Assembly: GCF_002155265.1 (NCBI RefSeq)
Contig: NZ_CP021251.1
Coordinates: 2,046,001 to 2,110,000 of the forward strand
Length of the DNA: 64,000 bases
Reading direction: 5' to 3'
Source: Corynebacterium pseudotuberculosis
Lineage (GTDB): Bacteria > Actinomycetota > Actinomycetes > Mycobacteriales > Mycobacteriaceae
Part shown: piece by piece, positions 8,169 to 16,826 of the stretch
Layout: the number at the start of each line of letters is the position of its first letter
Position numbering within the stretch: position 1 is the first letter of the stretch
Notes under the pieces: generated by a model
Seen by the model: the letters and a program-made list of their open reading frames with translations, nothing else
Told to the model about the DNA's origin: nothing
Databases searched by the model: none
Program-made: the position numbers and the translations under genes

Positions 8169-9095
8169 ATGGCTGGTGGCCTCGCTGCCCTTCTCGACGA
8201 CGTAGCCCTTATCGCCCGAGCAGCTGCCGCCAGCGTTGATGATGTTGCAGCAGCAGCCGCAAAAACGAGTGCCAAGGCCGCAGGGGTGGTGGTCGATGAC
8301 ACCGCAGTGACTCCTCAATATGTCAAAGGAGTGGCGCCAGCAAGGGAGCTACCTATAATTTGGCGTATTGCAAAAGGCTCCATCGTTAACAAGCTGCTCA
8401 TCATCTTGCCAATAGCGCTGCTGCTCAATGCCCTAGCACCGGGGCTACTCACCCCCATCCTCATGCTCGGTGGCGCCTACCTATGTTTTGAGGGGGCAGA
8501 AAAAGTCTGGGAGATGCTCTCCGGAAAACAGCATGCAAGCGAAGAAGAAGCCGGCCATAAAGACGAGAATGCCCTCGTTCGGGGCGCGATTACCACCGAT
8601 CTCATCCTTTCTGCAGAGATCATGGTTATCTCGTTGAATGAGGTAGCCGATAAAAGCATCTGGATGGAAGTCGCAGTACTTATTACTGTCGGAATCTTTA
8701 TCACCGCAATCGTTTACGGTTCGGTCGCTCTCCTAGTCAAGATGGATGATCTCGGACTAAAGCTTGGCACGCGTGACTCGGCTGGCGCCCAGAGACTTGG
8801 CAAAGGACTCGTCGCGGCGATGCCCAGGGTGCTCAATGCTATTTCTATTATCGGAATGCTGGCCATGTTGTGGGTGGGCGGGCATATCGTGGTCGCCGGC
8901 CTCGCGGAGCTTGGGTGGTGGCATCTTCCGCATGATCTCATCCATGATGTTGTTCACCATGTAGAGCACTGGGGTGCGTTTGTGCGGTGGGTTACGGAAA
9001 CAACATGCTCGTTGATCTTTGGCCTTCTCCTAGGCGGCATCATCGTAGCCATAGTCGAACCAATCCATCGTGGATTGCATAAGAAAAAGCATTAA
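8169..9095 (+). CDS. DUF808 family membrane protein (YedI-like)
   Basis: A 308-residue inner-membrane protein of the DUF808/YedI family, function unknown. It starts with the family-typical MAGGLAALLDDVALIARAAA, followed by a soluble Ala-rich helix and the block TAVTPQYVKG, then about seven hydrophobic segments; the EKVWEML and LSAEIMVISLNEVAD motifs are family hallmarks. No ribosome site stands out, but the start matches the family. It is monocistronic, ending in a clear terminator at 9129-9160. Confidence 0.85.
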   Translation: MAGGLAALLDDVALIARAAAASVDDVAAAAAKTSAKAAGVVVDDTAVTPQYVKGVAPARELPIIWRIAKGSIVNKLLIILPIALLLNALAPGLLTPILMLGGAYLCFEGAEKVWEMLSGKQHASEEEAGHKDENALVRGAITTDLILSAEIMVISLNEVADKSIWMEVAVLITVGIFITAIVYGSVALLVKMDDLGLKLGTRDSAGAQRLGKGLVAAMPRVLNAISIIGMLAMLWVGGHIVVAGLAELGWWHLPHDLIHDVVHHVEHWGAFVRWVTETTCSLIFGLLLGGIIVAIVEPIHRGLHKKKH

Positions 9096-9128
9096 GCGTT
9101 TCTAGATCCACGCTCCAATCGCACTCCA

Positions 9129-9160
9129 CCCCGATGAGTATTCTTATCGGGGTCAATTTT
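9129..9160 (+). terminator. Rho-independent terminator after the DUF808 gene
   Basis: Stem CCCCGATGAG / CTTATCGGGG (one wobble pair) with a TATT loop, followed by TCAATTTT. It separates the DUF808 gene from the UvrA-like gene. Confidence 0.8.
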
Positions 9161-9282
9161 CGTGATGCATCAACATAATCCGCTGCGTATGCTGATTCTT
9201 CGTATTTTCACCCCAGATTCATTAACCCTCTTGCCGATACACCTCTCCCCCTCAGTGCCTTAACTCTAGGAGCGACTTCCTC

Positions 9283-11487
9283 ATGTCCCAAGAATTCATC
9301 CGAGTCATCGGCGCACATGAAAATAACCTTCGCGGCGTTACCGTAGAAATCCCCAAGCGCAAGCTCACTGTTTTTACAGGTGTCTCGGGATCTGGAAAGT
9401 CGTCGTTAGTGTTTGGCACGGTCGCCGCGGAGTCGCAACGACTCATTAATGAGACCTACTCCGCCTTCGTCCAAGGTTTTATGCCCACCTTGGCACGGCC
9501 AGACGTAGACAGCCTAGAAGGCATCACCACAGCCATCGTGGTGGATCAAGAACCCATGGGCACCAACTCACGCTCCACGGTAGGAACGGCAACAGATGCC
9601 ACCGCGATGCTTCGCATTCTGTTTTCCCGAATCGCACAGCCGTCCGTAGGAGGGCCTGGGGCGTACTCGTTCAACGTTCCTAGCGTCCAGGCCTCCGGCG
9701 CGATCTCCGTAGGAGGGGGAAAGAAAGAGCACATCAGCTTTAAGCGCACCAGCGGACAATGCCCCACGTGCGAGGGCATGGGCCGGGTGAGCGACATTGA
9801 TATGTCTGAGTTGGTGGATACGTCGTTATCACTTAACGACGGCGCCCTCCTAGTCCCGGGGTACAAGGTCGGGTCCTGGGTATGGAAAACTTTCGCGGAG
9901 ACGGGACTATATCCGGCAGATAAGCCCATCAATAAATTCACCGAAAAACAAAAACACTCATTGCTGTATCAAGAGGCCACAAAGGTCAAGTTCAACGGTT
10001 TCAATTACACCTATGAGGGCCTCATACCTAGGGTGAAAAAGTCTATTTTGAGCAAAGATCGCGAGTCGATGCAAAAGGCTATAGGCGAGTTTGTCGACCG
10101 CGCCATCACATTCATCGCATGCCCAGAGTGCGGGGGCACGCGGTTGGCCCGACATGCTCTGGAGTCCAAGATCAATGGAAAAAACATTGCTGAGCTGTGC
10201 CAGATGGAGATCCAAGATCTTGCGAAGTGGATGCAAGGCATCGCTGATAAATCCGTTGCACCATTGTTGGAAGCCATCCAGCACAACTTGGAGAGTCTCG
10301 TCGAGATCGGACTGGGCTATCTCACCTTGGATCGTCCCGCAAACACCCTTTCTGGCGGTGAGGCACAACGGACAAAGATGGTGCGCCATTTAGGGTCTGC
10401 ACTCACCGATGTCACGTATATCTTTGATGAGCCCACCGCCGGGCTGCACCCGCACGACATCGAGCGGATGAATCGCTTGCTCCTGGAGCTCCGCGACAAA
10501 GGCAACACCGTACTTATTGTGGAACATAAGCCTGAAACCATCGCGATCGCCGACCACATTATTGACCTAGGACCGGGCGCAGGTAGCGAGGGCGGCATAC
10601 TGCAATATTCGGGGTCCCTGGCAGGGCTTAAAACATCGGGAACGATCACTGGCAAGCATCTCGACGACCGCACCACCACCAAAGATCGCGTCCGCATTTC
10701 TCGCGGAGTCATCGAGGTCCGCGATTCCACACTCAACAACCTTGATCATGTTGATGCAGATATTCCGTTGGGAGTGCTCACCGTGGTTACTGGTGTGTCG
10801 GGCTCGGGAAAGTCTTCCTTGATCGCATCGCTGCCCAAAAACGATGACATCATCATGGTCGATCAGTCTCCGATCCGCGGTTCTCGCCGGTCAAACCCCG
10901 CCACGTACACGGGCACTTTGGAACCTATTAGGAAGGCTTTTGCAAAAGCCAACGGTGTAAAACCTGCGCTGTTCTCCCCTAATTCTGAGGGCGCGTGCGC
11001 CAATTGTAAGGGTGCGGGCGTTGTGTACCTCGACCTGGGTATTATGTCTGGCGTTGACCTTCCTTGTGAGGTCTGCGAGGGGCGGCGTTTCGACGACTCC
11101 GTCCTCGATTACCACTTTGGTGGCAAAGATATCGCCACTGTTTTGACCATGCCCGCCAAGGAGGCATGGGAGTTCTTTTCCTCTGAGGAAGCCAAAGTCC
11201 CGGCCGCGGCAAAGATTCTCAAGCGGATTGTTGACGTCGGACTTGGCTACATCACTCTTGGCCAGCCGCTGACAACTTTGTCAGGCGGCGAGCGCCAACG
11301 CCTCAAGCTCGCGTCGCATTTGGCTGAAAAAGCCACCACTTTCATCTTGGACGAGCCGACCACGGGATTGCATCTGGCGGACGTCGATAAGCTCCTTGAT
11401 CTATTGGATAGCCTCGTCGACGCGAACAAAACCGTGATCTGTGTGGAGCATCATCTCGGAGTAATCGCCCACGCGCCGACCATGTGA
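9283..11487 (+). CDS. UvrA-like excinuclease paralogue, C-terminus lost by frameshift
   Basis: A UvrA-family ABC ATPase of the short class (drug-resistance/UvrA2-like), 734 residues as read. ATPase I has GVSGSGKSS near residue 38, LSGGEAQR and FDEPTAGLHP; ATPase II has GVSGSGKSS near 507, LSGGERQR and LDEPTTGLH. Cys pairs CPTCEGMG, CPECGG, CANCKGAG and CEVCEG are zinc-module remnants. The frame ends abruptly after VEHHLGVIAHA; the missing tail continues at once in another frame (see next entry). An AGGAG site (CTAGGAGCG) lies upstream of the ATG. It is probably not the housekeeping UvrA, which is longer. Sequencing error or true mutation cannot be told apart here. Confidence 0.8.
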   Translation: MSQEFIRVIGAHENNLRGVTVEIPKRKLTVFTGVSGSGKSSLVFGTVAAESQRLINETYSAFVQGFMPTLARPDVDSLEGITTAIVVDQEPMGTNSRSTVGTATDATAMLRILFSRIAQPSVGGPGAYSFNVPSVQASGAISVGGGKKEHISFKRTSGQCPTCEGMGRVSDIDMSELVDTSLSLNDGALLVPGYKVGSWVWKTFAETGLYPADKPINKFTEKQKHSLLYQEATKVKFNGFNYTYEGLIPRVKKSILSKDRESMQKAIGEFVDRAITFIACPECGGTRLARHALESKINGKNIAELCQMEIQDLAKWMQGIADKSVAPLLEAIQHNLESLVEIGLGYLTLDRPANTLSGGEAQRTKMVRHLGSALTDVTYIFDEPTAGLHPHDIERMNRLLLELRDKGNTVLIVEHKPETIAIADHIIDLGPGAGSEGGILQYSGSLAGLKTSGTITGKHLDDRTTTKDRVRISRGVIEVRDSTLNNLDHVDADIPLGVLTVVTGVSGSGKSSLIASLPKNDDIIMVDQSPIRGSRRSNPATYTGTLEPIRKAFAKANGVKPALFSPNSEGACANCKGAGVVYLDLGIMSGVDLPCEVCEGRRFDDSVLDYHFGGKDIATVLTMPAKEAWEFFSSEEAKVPAAAKILKRIVDVGLGYITLGQPLTTLSGGERQRLKLASHLAEKATTFILDEPTTGLHLADVDKLLDLLDSLVDANKTVICVEHHLGVIAHAPTM

Positions 11488-11609
11488 TAGACATGGGCCC
11501 CGGGGCAGGTTCTGCTGGCGGTCGCGTTGCTTTTTCTGGGACGCCACAGGAGATGATCGACGAGGCCGATACTGTGACTGCGCAGTATTTGAAGTCTTAT
11601 GTGAGCTAA
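11478..11609 (+). pseudogene. Out-of-frame C-terminal remnant of the UvrA-like gene
   Basis: Reading GAC at 11478 onward gives DHVIDMGPGAGSAGGRVAFSG and on to YLKSYVS and a TAA at 11607-11609. DMGPGAGSAGG is the conserved post-ATPase block of UvrA proteins and joins perfectly to the upstream VEHHLGVIAHA if two bases are removed from the run CACGCGCCGAC near 11473-11477. A duplicated GC/CG dinucleotide therefore explains the break. The repaired protein would be about 774 residues. Confidence 0.8.
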
Positions 11610-11640
11610 CCTCTCCTACTCGCATAGTTAGTAGGAGAGG
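11610..11640 (+). terminator. Hairpin after the UvrA-like gene
   Basis: A perfect 11-bp inverted repeat (CCTCTCCTACT / AGTAGGAGAGG, 9-nt loop) begins right after the original stop of the UvrA-like gene. There is no strong T-run, so termination efficiency is uncertain, but position and stem strength argue for a 3'-end hairpin. Confidence 0.55.
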
Positions 11641-11659
11641 CAAGGGACAGACACCAACA

Positions 11660-11678
11660 TTAGGTAATGCTAACATCA
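11660..11678 (+). promoter_or_regulatory. Putative DtxR-binding box before the ABC exporter operon
   Basis: TTAGGTAATGCTAACATCA matches 15 of 19 positions of the DtxR consensus TTAGGTTAGSCTAACCTAA, including the TTAGGT and CTAAC half-site cores. It lies 7 bp upstream of the chosen ATG, over the expected core promoter, a position suited to iron-dependent repression. DtxR is the global iron repressor of corynebacteria; binding here is inference. Confidence 0.6.
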
Positions 11679-11684
11679 CTAATT

Positions 11685-13361
11685 ATGTCCTCTGTCCCCC
11701 ATATCGACTCACCCTCCACCAGCCAACACAGGATGAGTCCACTTTCCTCGTGGCTTGTACCGCTGTATGCGGTGATGAGCTACTTTGCTGCAGGCATCGC
11801 CCTTGTGCTTATGGCTTCTGCTCTTGCCCGGTATATCCACGAAGATGAGGCTTATCCCCTCTTCTATGCGATAACTGGCATAGCCATCCTAGCTGCGGGT
11901 GGGTTCACTGCCCTGGATATTCGCACCGGTGCTCGTAAAGCACGAGAACAGGAACGCTATACGCGTCATCGTCTTTTAGCAGCACTTTACTCTGCGCCGA
12001 CTATGTCCAATCGGGATCGAAAAGAATTTCACCCCGGAAAACTCGTCGCACTCTTGACTGACAACGTTGAACGGGCTGCGGAATTTCGCCATGCATATCT
12101 GGGGTCGGCGCTGGCAGCCATGGTGTTTCCCATCGCTGTCGTCATCTACATTGCTGTTGCTTACGACTGGCTCTTGGGGCTTAGTATGCTCGGTCAATTC
12201 ATTTTTGTTCCCATACTCCTACGCGGTTTCATGCGATTATTCCGGGGCCGTTCTGCAGATTCGCGACGCAAGCGAGCAGGACTTTCAGAAAAATATCTCG
12301 ATGCCATCAGAAACCTCACCACCGTCAGCCTTATCAATGCAGGTAGCCGAGTGGAACAACAACTACGCGCAGAAGGCGAACGCAACCGTGGCGCCACCAT
12401 GAAATTACTAGCAGGCAATCAGGTAGTAATCATCGTCATGGACCTTGCGGTCTCACTTGTTCTTATCTGCACCACCGTTGCCGTTATTGCTACGAGAATT
12501 GATAGCAAAGCCCTCTCTCCTAGTCACGGCTTAGCATCCATTTTCCTACTAGTCCTCCTACTCGCTCCATTATCCCAGGTTGCTGGCTTTTTCTATGTTG
12601 GCATGGGAGGTATTGCCGCGCAACGAGCCATAAAAAAATACCTTCGTATGCATGAACACACCAGGAAGGTAGACAACGGTTATACAGATTCCATGGAACG
12701 TGGTTCAGCTCCCAACGCTGTTGTCGTCGATTCTCTTAGCTTTTCCTACGGGGAAACCCCCGTGCTCAACAACATCAATCTCACGGTTCCAAGTGGTGCA
12801 AAGATAGCTATCGTCGGACGCTCCGGATCCGGCAAATCCACACTGCTCCATATCCTTCGAGGCCTCCTCCCCACAAGTCCCAACATGATTTTTATCCGAG
12901 GCCTAGACGCAGCAACAACCCCTCTCGAGAAAATTCGTACTGCCACAGCAACCGTAGCGCAACACACATGGCTCTTCAGCGGATCGATCGCCGACAATTT
13001 GCGCATCGCGCGTTTGGACGCCACCGAAGCCGATATGTGGGACGCACTTTCACGCGCCAACTTAGCCGATGAGGTACAAAACATGCCCAACGGATTAAAC
13101 ACCGACGTCGGCGAGCGCGGGGCTTTTCTCTCTGGAGGCCAAGCACAACGACTATCCCTTGCCCGCGCCTTATTATCCGGTCGCGATATTGTGCTTTTCG
13201 ACGAACCCACCAGCCACATCGATCTTGCATCCGAAGCACTCATTGTCTCTGCGATCCAACAACTCCCCGATAACATCACAGCCATCATGGTTACTCACCG
13301 CCCCGCTCTCCTAGCCGCAGCAGATACCGTCTACACAATGAAAGCGGGTGAGCTTCGATGA
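11685..13361 (+). CDS. ABC exporter half-transporter 1 (permease-ATPase fusion)
   Basis: A half-size ABC exporter of about 558 residues with an N-terminal six-helix membrane domain and a C-terminal ATPase. The ATPase shows Walker A VGRSGSGKST, signature LSGGQAQR, Walker B IVLFDEPTSHID and H-loop VTHRP. An in-frame ATG six codons earlier lies inside the DtxR-like box, so the ATG at 11685 (MSSVPHID) is preferred; there is no good ribosome site, so the mRNA may be leaderless. The stop overlaps the next half-transporter's ATG (ATGA), so the two should form a heterodimer. The DtxR-like box suggests a siderophore or haem-related export or import role, like mycobacterial IrtAB, but the substrate is unknown. 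Confidence 0.85.
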   Translation: MSSVPHIDSPSTSQHRMSPLSSWLVPLYAVMSYFAAGIALVLMASALARYIHEDEAYPLFYAITGIAILAAGGFTALDIRTGARKAREQERYTRHRLLAALYSAPTMSNRDRKEFHPGKLVALLTDNVERAAEFRHAYLGSALAAMVFPIAVVIYIAVAYDWLLGLSMLGQFIFVPILLRGFMRLFRGRSADSRRKRAGLSEKYLDAIRNLTTVSLINAGSRVEQQLRAEGERNRGATMKLLAGNQVVIIVMDLAVSLVLICTTVAVIATRIDSKALSPSHGLASIFLLVLLLAPLSQVAGFFYVGMGGIAAQRAIKKYLRMHEHTRKVDNGYTDSMERGSAPNAVVVDSLSFSYGETPVLNNINLTVPSGAKIAIVGRSGSGKSTLLHILRGLLPTSPNMIFIRGLDAATTPLEKIRTATATVAQHTWLFSGSIADNLRIARLDATEADMWDALSRANLADEVQNMPNGLNTDVGERGAFLSGGQAQRLSLARALLSGRDIVLFDEPTSHIDLASEALIVSAIQQLPDNITAIMVTHRPALLAAADTVYTMKAGELR

Positions 13362-14998
13362 CACCGTCACTAGGAAGCGTTGTGCGTTGGGTGCTTTCGA
13401 TCACCCGGCCCGTTCACGCTCCGCTATATTTTTCCGTGGTCATGCGGATTATCCAGCTCAGCTTGGGAATCCTGATCTTTGGACTGGCTGTGCAAGGCGT
13501 AGTAGGAATCATTCTGGGCGTTAACCAGATAGTTCCTATCCTTATCACTTTGGCGATCATGGCCTGCATCAAAGCGCTCGTTCATTATTTAGAACAGTTT
13601 TCGGGGCATTATGTCGCCTTTAAGGCCCTAGAGTTGCTTCGCGGTGCAGCTTTCTCCCAACTTTGGCCCAAGGCCCCGGGAGTGTTGCGTTCCACTAAAT
13701 CCGGAGACCTTGTAACCTCGCTTACCCGCGATATCGATCGGATCGAGGTTCTCTATGCTCACACCATTGCCCCCGTGATTGCAGGTGTCACCGTTCCTCT
13801 AGGATTCGGTGTTGCGTGGGGGGTGATTTACGGCTGGCAGCTTTCCGCCATCCCGCTTGTGTTGGGACTATTTTCTGCGCTTGTGGTTCCGCTAATTGGT
13901 GCGAAGCAATCATTCGATTCAACACAAAAAGTTTTGAGCGAACGCCGCAAATTATCACAGCATGTCACGGATTCTGTGTTTGGCGCCGAGGAAATTGTCT
14001 CCTACGGACGACAGCAAGAACGAGTGGAGCAGAGTTGGGGCATTGCGGGGGGCGTCGCAAAGCTGGCTATGCCCGCTGCAAACTATCGTGCGCTACGGCG
14101 CGGACTGAACTTAGGGCTCACATACGCATGTGTGCTCGGAGTTCTTGTCGTTGGAATCGCAAACAAAGCGAACCCGACAGAAATAGCTTTTATTATGGGC
14201 GGTTGTCTCTTGCTTTTCGACGCCCCGCGCGGGCTAGAAGACGCAGCCGGCGCGCTCGATCATTCGCTTGCTGCCGCACGTAGACTCCACCATATCTGCC
14301 ATATCCCCGCTACCGTCACCGATGGCACTCTTAACGTCGATCGTTCACAACCCATCACTATTACCTGGGAGAATGTCAGCTACGCGTATCCTGATTCCCT
14401 AGGAAAGTCAGTGCTGCAGGGGTTCACTCACACCATAACGAGTGGCGAACACGCGATATTTGTTGCGCCATCAGGAAGCGGAAAATCCACCGCAGTCCAC
14501 CTCCTACTCAGATTTGACGATCCCAGCAGCGGTGACATCCTCCTTAATGGAATTTCCGTATCCAAGTACCAGCTGAGTGCGCTGCGCGAAGCCATTGCAC
14601 TTGTGCCGCAACGCAGTGAGCTGTTGACCGCGAGTATCAGATCCAATCTCCTACTCGCGCGCCCCGATGCCGCAGAAGAAGCCATGTGGCATGTGCTCAG
14701 TGCGGTGCATCTAGACCAGGAGGTTCGTCGTCTGCCACAAGGGTTGGATTCGCTCACTGGCACTGAAGTTTCGGGACTATCCGGCGGCCAAATGCAGCGA
14801 CTGTGTTTAGCCCGGGCGCTACTTACTCAGCCATCTGTGCTGGTTCTCGACGAATTCACCGCCAATGTTAACGCCGAGCTGGACCAGGCAATCAGGCGTT
14901 CGCTTAAAGAGCATTATCCCAATCTCACGATCATCGAAATCTCTCATCGTCTGCACGAGCATAGCGATGATCAAAGGATTATTTCTTTATCCTCATAG
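13358..14998 (+). CDS. ABC exporter half-transporter 2 (permease-ATPase fusion)
   Basis: The 546-residue partner of the preceding half-transporter. The membrane domain spans about residues 1-300; the ATPase has Walker A APSGSGKST (unusual Ala-Pro in place of Gly-Pro), signature LSGGQMQR, Walker B VLVLDEFTANVN and H-loop ISHRL. The D-loop NVN departs from the usual ALD, while partner 1 keeps a more canonical HID. Asymmetric sites are common in heterodimeric exporters. The 4-bp overlap with partner 1 supports co-translation. The general fold resembles CydDC and other heterodimeric exporters; an exact substrate is not deducible. Confidence 0.85.
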   Translation: MTPSLGSVVRWVLSITRPVHAPLYFSVVMRIIQLSLGILIFGLAVQGVVGIILGVNQIVPILITLAIMACIKALVHYLEQFSGHYVAFKALELLRGAAFSQLWPKAPGVLRSTKSGDLVTSLTRDIDRIEVLYAHTIAPVIAGVTVPLGFGVAWGVIYGWQLSAIPLVLGLFSALVVPLIGAKQSFDSTQKVLSERRKLSQHVTDSVFGAEEIVSYGRQQERVEQSWGIAGGVAKLAMPAANYRALRRGLNLGLTYACVLGVLVVGIANKANPTEIAFIMGGCLLLFDAPRGLEDAAGALDHSLAAARRLHHICHIPATVTDGTLNVDRSQPITITWENVSYAYPDSLGKSVLQGFTHTITSGEHAIFVAPSGSGKSTAVHLLLRFDDPSSGDILLNGISVSKYQLSALREAIALVPQRSELLTASIRSNLLLARPDAAEEAMWHVLSAVHLDQEVRRLPQGLDSLTGTEVSGLSGGQMQRLCLARALLTQPSVLVLDEFTANVNAELDQAIRRSLKEHYPNLTIIEISHRLHEHSDDQRIISLSS

Positions 14999-15022
14999 AA
15001 AGAAAGACGTAGAGCGTTGGTA

Positions 15023-15050
15023 GGAGGGAGCAGATTGTTCTGTTCCCTCC
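15023..15050. terminator. Hairpin between the convergent exporter and PhnA-like genes
   Basis: GGAGGGA / TCCCTCC arms with an inner CAG/CTG pairing. It lies between two convergent genes and could serve both directions, although no T-run follows on either side. Confidence 0.5.
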
Positions 15051-15063
15051 GCAGCACCTCGGC

Positions 15064-15450
15064 TTAAGCCTTTTTAACTACCGAGGATTTCAGATAGATC
15101 CGCCCAAGGGTGGGCACAGACGCGTCGATATCATGACCGTTCACAGGCGGATCGAGTAGGCGGATGTTCTTAGCCTTAGTCCCGACCTTGATAGCGCCAC
15201 CCCCGCCGCCAGAGATTTTCAGGCCTTTGACCACCGTCACTGCGTCGCCGTCGACAAGCAGATTACCAACGGCATCGCGAATCCCCTCGCTCTCTGCCGA
15301 CAACGATTTGTCATCATTATCCGAGGCGAGAGTCCATTCATAAGCACACATCGGACACACGAGAAGCGCACCCTGTTCATAGGTATATGACTCCGAACAT
15401 TCCGGGCACGGAGGAAGTTGATCAAACATTAAATTTAAATTACACGACAT
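15064..15450 (-). CDS. PhnA/YjdM-family zinc-ribbon protein
   Basis: A 128-residue PhnA (YjdM) family protein. The N-terminal zinc ribbon is visible (CPECSESYTYE then CPMCAYEW), and the C-terminal PhnA domain has the conserved DGDAVTVVKGLK and GTKAKNIRL blocks. Despite the old name, the family is not a phosphonate hydrolase proper and its role is unclear. The start is ambiguous: the ATG at 15450 sits only 1 nt after GGAGG, while an ATG seven codons later (MFDQLPPCPEC) fits the family better but lies about 22 nt from that site. A single gene, divergent from the DUF488 gene. Confidence 0.85.
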   Translation of the reverse strand: MSCNLNLMFDQLPPCPECSESYTYEQGALLVCPMCAYEWTLASDNDDKSLSAESEGIRDAVGNLLVDGDAVTVVKGLKISGGGGGAIKVGTKAKNIRLLDPPVNGHDIDASVPTLGRIYLKSSVVKKA

Positions 15451-15626
15451 CCCTCCAAGTTTTAACTTCTCATAGGATTAGCTATAGCAACGCCTTATAA
15501 TCTATGGACCAGAACCCCTGCGCCGAGATTCTGCAGAGCCCCAGTCGAACACAAGCTTTATCTTGTGTAACTAGGTTCCGTCCTCTTCGCCCGAGTATCG
15601 CGAACAAAAGCGCGTAGCCTGGTCTG

Positions 15627-16166
15627 ATGGATATCTTCACTGTCGGACATTCAAATCTCGACTTCCGGGACTTCGTCACAATCCTGCAAGGAGCGGGTAT
15701 CCTAACCCTCATCGACGTCCGAAAATTGCCCGGTTCGCGCAAGTATCCGTGGTTCAATGATGAGCACCTAGGCAAAGCCCTCCCGGACCACGGTATCGCT
15801 TATCGACGACTCGAGGGCTTGGCAGGCCGGCGAAACGTCTCCACAACCATCCCCTTCGAGGTCAACGGCAACTGGCGCAACCGAAGCTTTCACAATTACG
15901 CTGACCATGCGCTCGGCACAGAGTTCAACGAAGCTTTGGAGGAGCTCCGCACATTCGCTGCCGACGCTCCCACAGCAATAATGTGTTCCGAGGCCGTGTG
16001 GTGGCGCTGCCACCGACGAATTATCGCCGACCATCTCTTGGCACGCGGCGACCGGGTGCACCACATCATGGGGCAGACCAAAAACGGAACCACGCTTATC
16101 GACGCCGTCTTTAACCAAGGCGCAGTAGTCGGCGATGACGGATTAGTGCGCTATCCACATCACTGA
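15627..16166 (+). CDS. DUF488 family protein
   Basis: A 179-residue protein of the DUF488 family. Family hallmarks are the N-terminal TVGHSNLDF, the LIDVRKLPGSR strand-loop, and the C-terminal EAVWWRCHRRIIADHL motif, in which Cys, His and Arg residues are conserved. Biochemical function is not established. The start fits the family. Its TGA lies inside a Fur-type palindrome that precedes the MerB-like gene, so the two genes are adjacent but may be separately controlled. Confidence 0.85.
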   Translation: MDIFTVGHSNLDFRDFVTILQGAGILTLIDVRKLPGSRKYPWFNDEHLGKALPDHGIAYRRLEGLAGRRNVSTTIPFEVNGNWRNRSFHNYADHALGTEFNEALEELRTFAADAPTAIMCSEAVWWRCHRRIIADHLLARGDRVHHIMGQTKNGTTLIDAVFNQGAVVGDDGLVRYPHH

Positions 16167-16178
16167 CAATCATTATCA
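16164..16178 (+). promoter_or_regulatory. Fur/Zur-type operator-like palindrome
   Basis: TGACAATCATTATCA differs at one position from the classical 7-1-7 Fur-family inverted repeat TGATAAT-N-ATTATCA. It overlaps the DUF488 stop codon and lies about 20 bp before the MerB-like start. Because DtxR handles iron in corynebacteria, a Zur-type regulator is the likelier partner. Binding is inference. Confidence 0.5.
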
Positions 16179-16197
16179 ATAGTGATAGCCTCGGTGA

Positions 16198-16722
16198 ATG
16201 CACTCAGTAAAATCGCTCTCACCCTCCGCACGCGACCTACATATTCTGCTCAAAGGCCACACAGACGGCGGTGTTCAACAGCTCGCCGACCGCCTCATCT
16301 CGCCGAATCCCACACCCCACCTGGCACACCTATCCACTGGGGCCAGCGTGTACACCTGGTGCGTACTCGACACTTTCATCTTGGCTGGGCTCTTCGCCTG
16401 CGACGTTCAAGTCGAAAGCCGACCCCCTTTGGCAGCAGCCCCTCTGAATGTCTCGCTTATCAGCAACACACTCACCGCTAGCCCAGAATTCGTCGTTTCG
16501 TTCCCGCTTGCCTGCGACGAGAACGGCGTCCATTTCACAGAGGCGTTCTGCCCCTTTGCAAATCTTTTCCCGACGATAGAGCACTATCGCCATTGGGCCC
16601 CTCTCCAACCCCGTCCCACCGTCGCCATCAGCGTCGATCGCGCAAACTCCATTGCCGCCGATTTCGCCTTAGATATACGCACAAACACAATAAAGAGCAG
16701 CGATCTCAGTCTTTCCCTTTGA
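16198..16722 (+). CDS. Short MerB-like (organomercurial lyase family) protein
   Basis: A 174-residue protein whose C-terminal two thirds resemble MerB. The motif YTWCVLDTF (Cys55, Asp58) matches the MerB active-site YAWCALDTL, and AFCPFANLF (Cys118) matches SFCCHVHFF; the Cys55 to Cys118 spacing of 63 equals the C96-C159 spacing of MerB. The second Cys of the CC pair is Pro here. The N-terminus is about 40 residues shorter, so most of the MerB winged-helix region is absent. A stop codon directly precedes the ATG, so it cannot extend upstream. There is no merA or merR nearby. Activity on organomercurials is unproven; a metal-linked role is suggested by the Fur-type box. Confidence 0.65.
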   Translation: MHSVKSLSPSARDLHILLKGHTDGGVQQLADRLISPNPTPHLAHLSTGASVYTWCVLDTFILAGLFACDVQVESRPPLAAAPLNVSLISNTLTASPEFVVSFPLACDENGVHFTEAFCPFANLFPTIEHYRHWAPLQPRPTVAISVDRANSIAADFALDIRTNTIKSSDLSLSL

Positions 16723-16826
16723 GGCTACTAACGCCTCCCCCCCTGCTAATCGTCCCGCACTAGTTTAGGTGCACAAATAGCGCGAGACGATCATCCAAAG
16801 CCGTTTTAACGCCGGCCAGACCGGGC

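Noticed and set aside
16723..16826. GAGGC/GCCTC and ATCGTC/GACGAT inverted repeats after the MerB-like gene
   Set aside because: Short stems without T-runs; could be part of 3' ends but not strong enough to call terminators.
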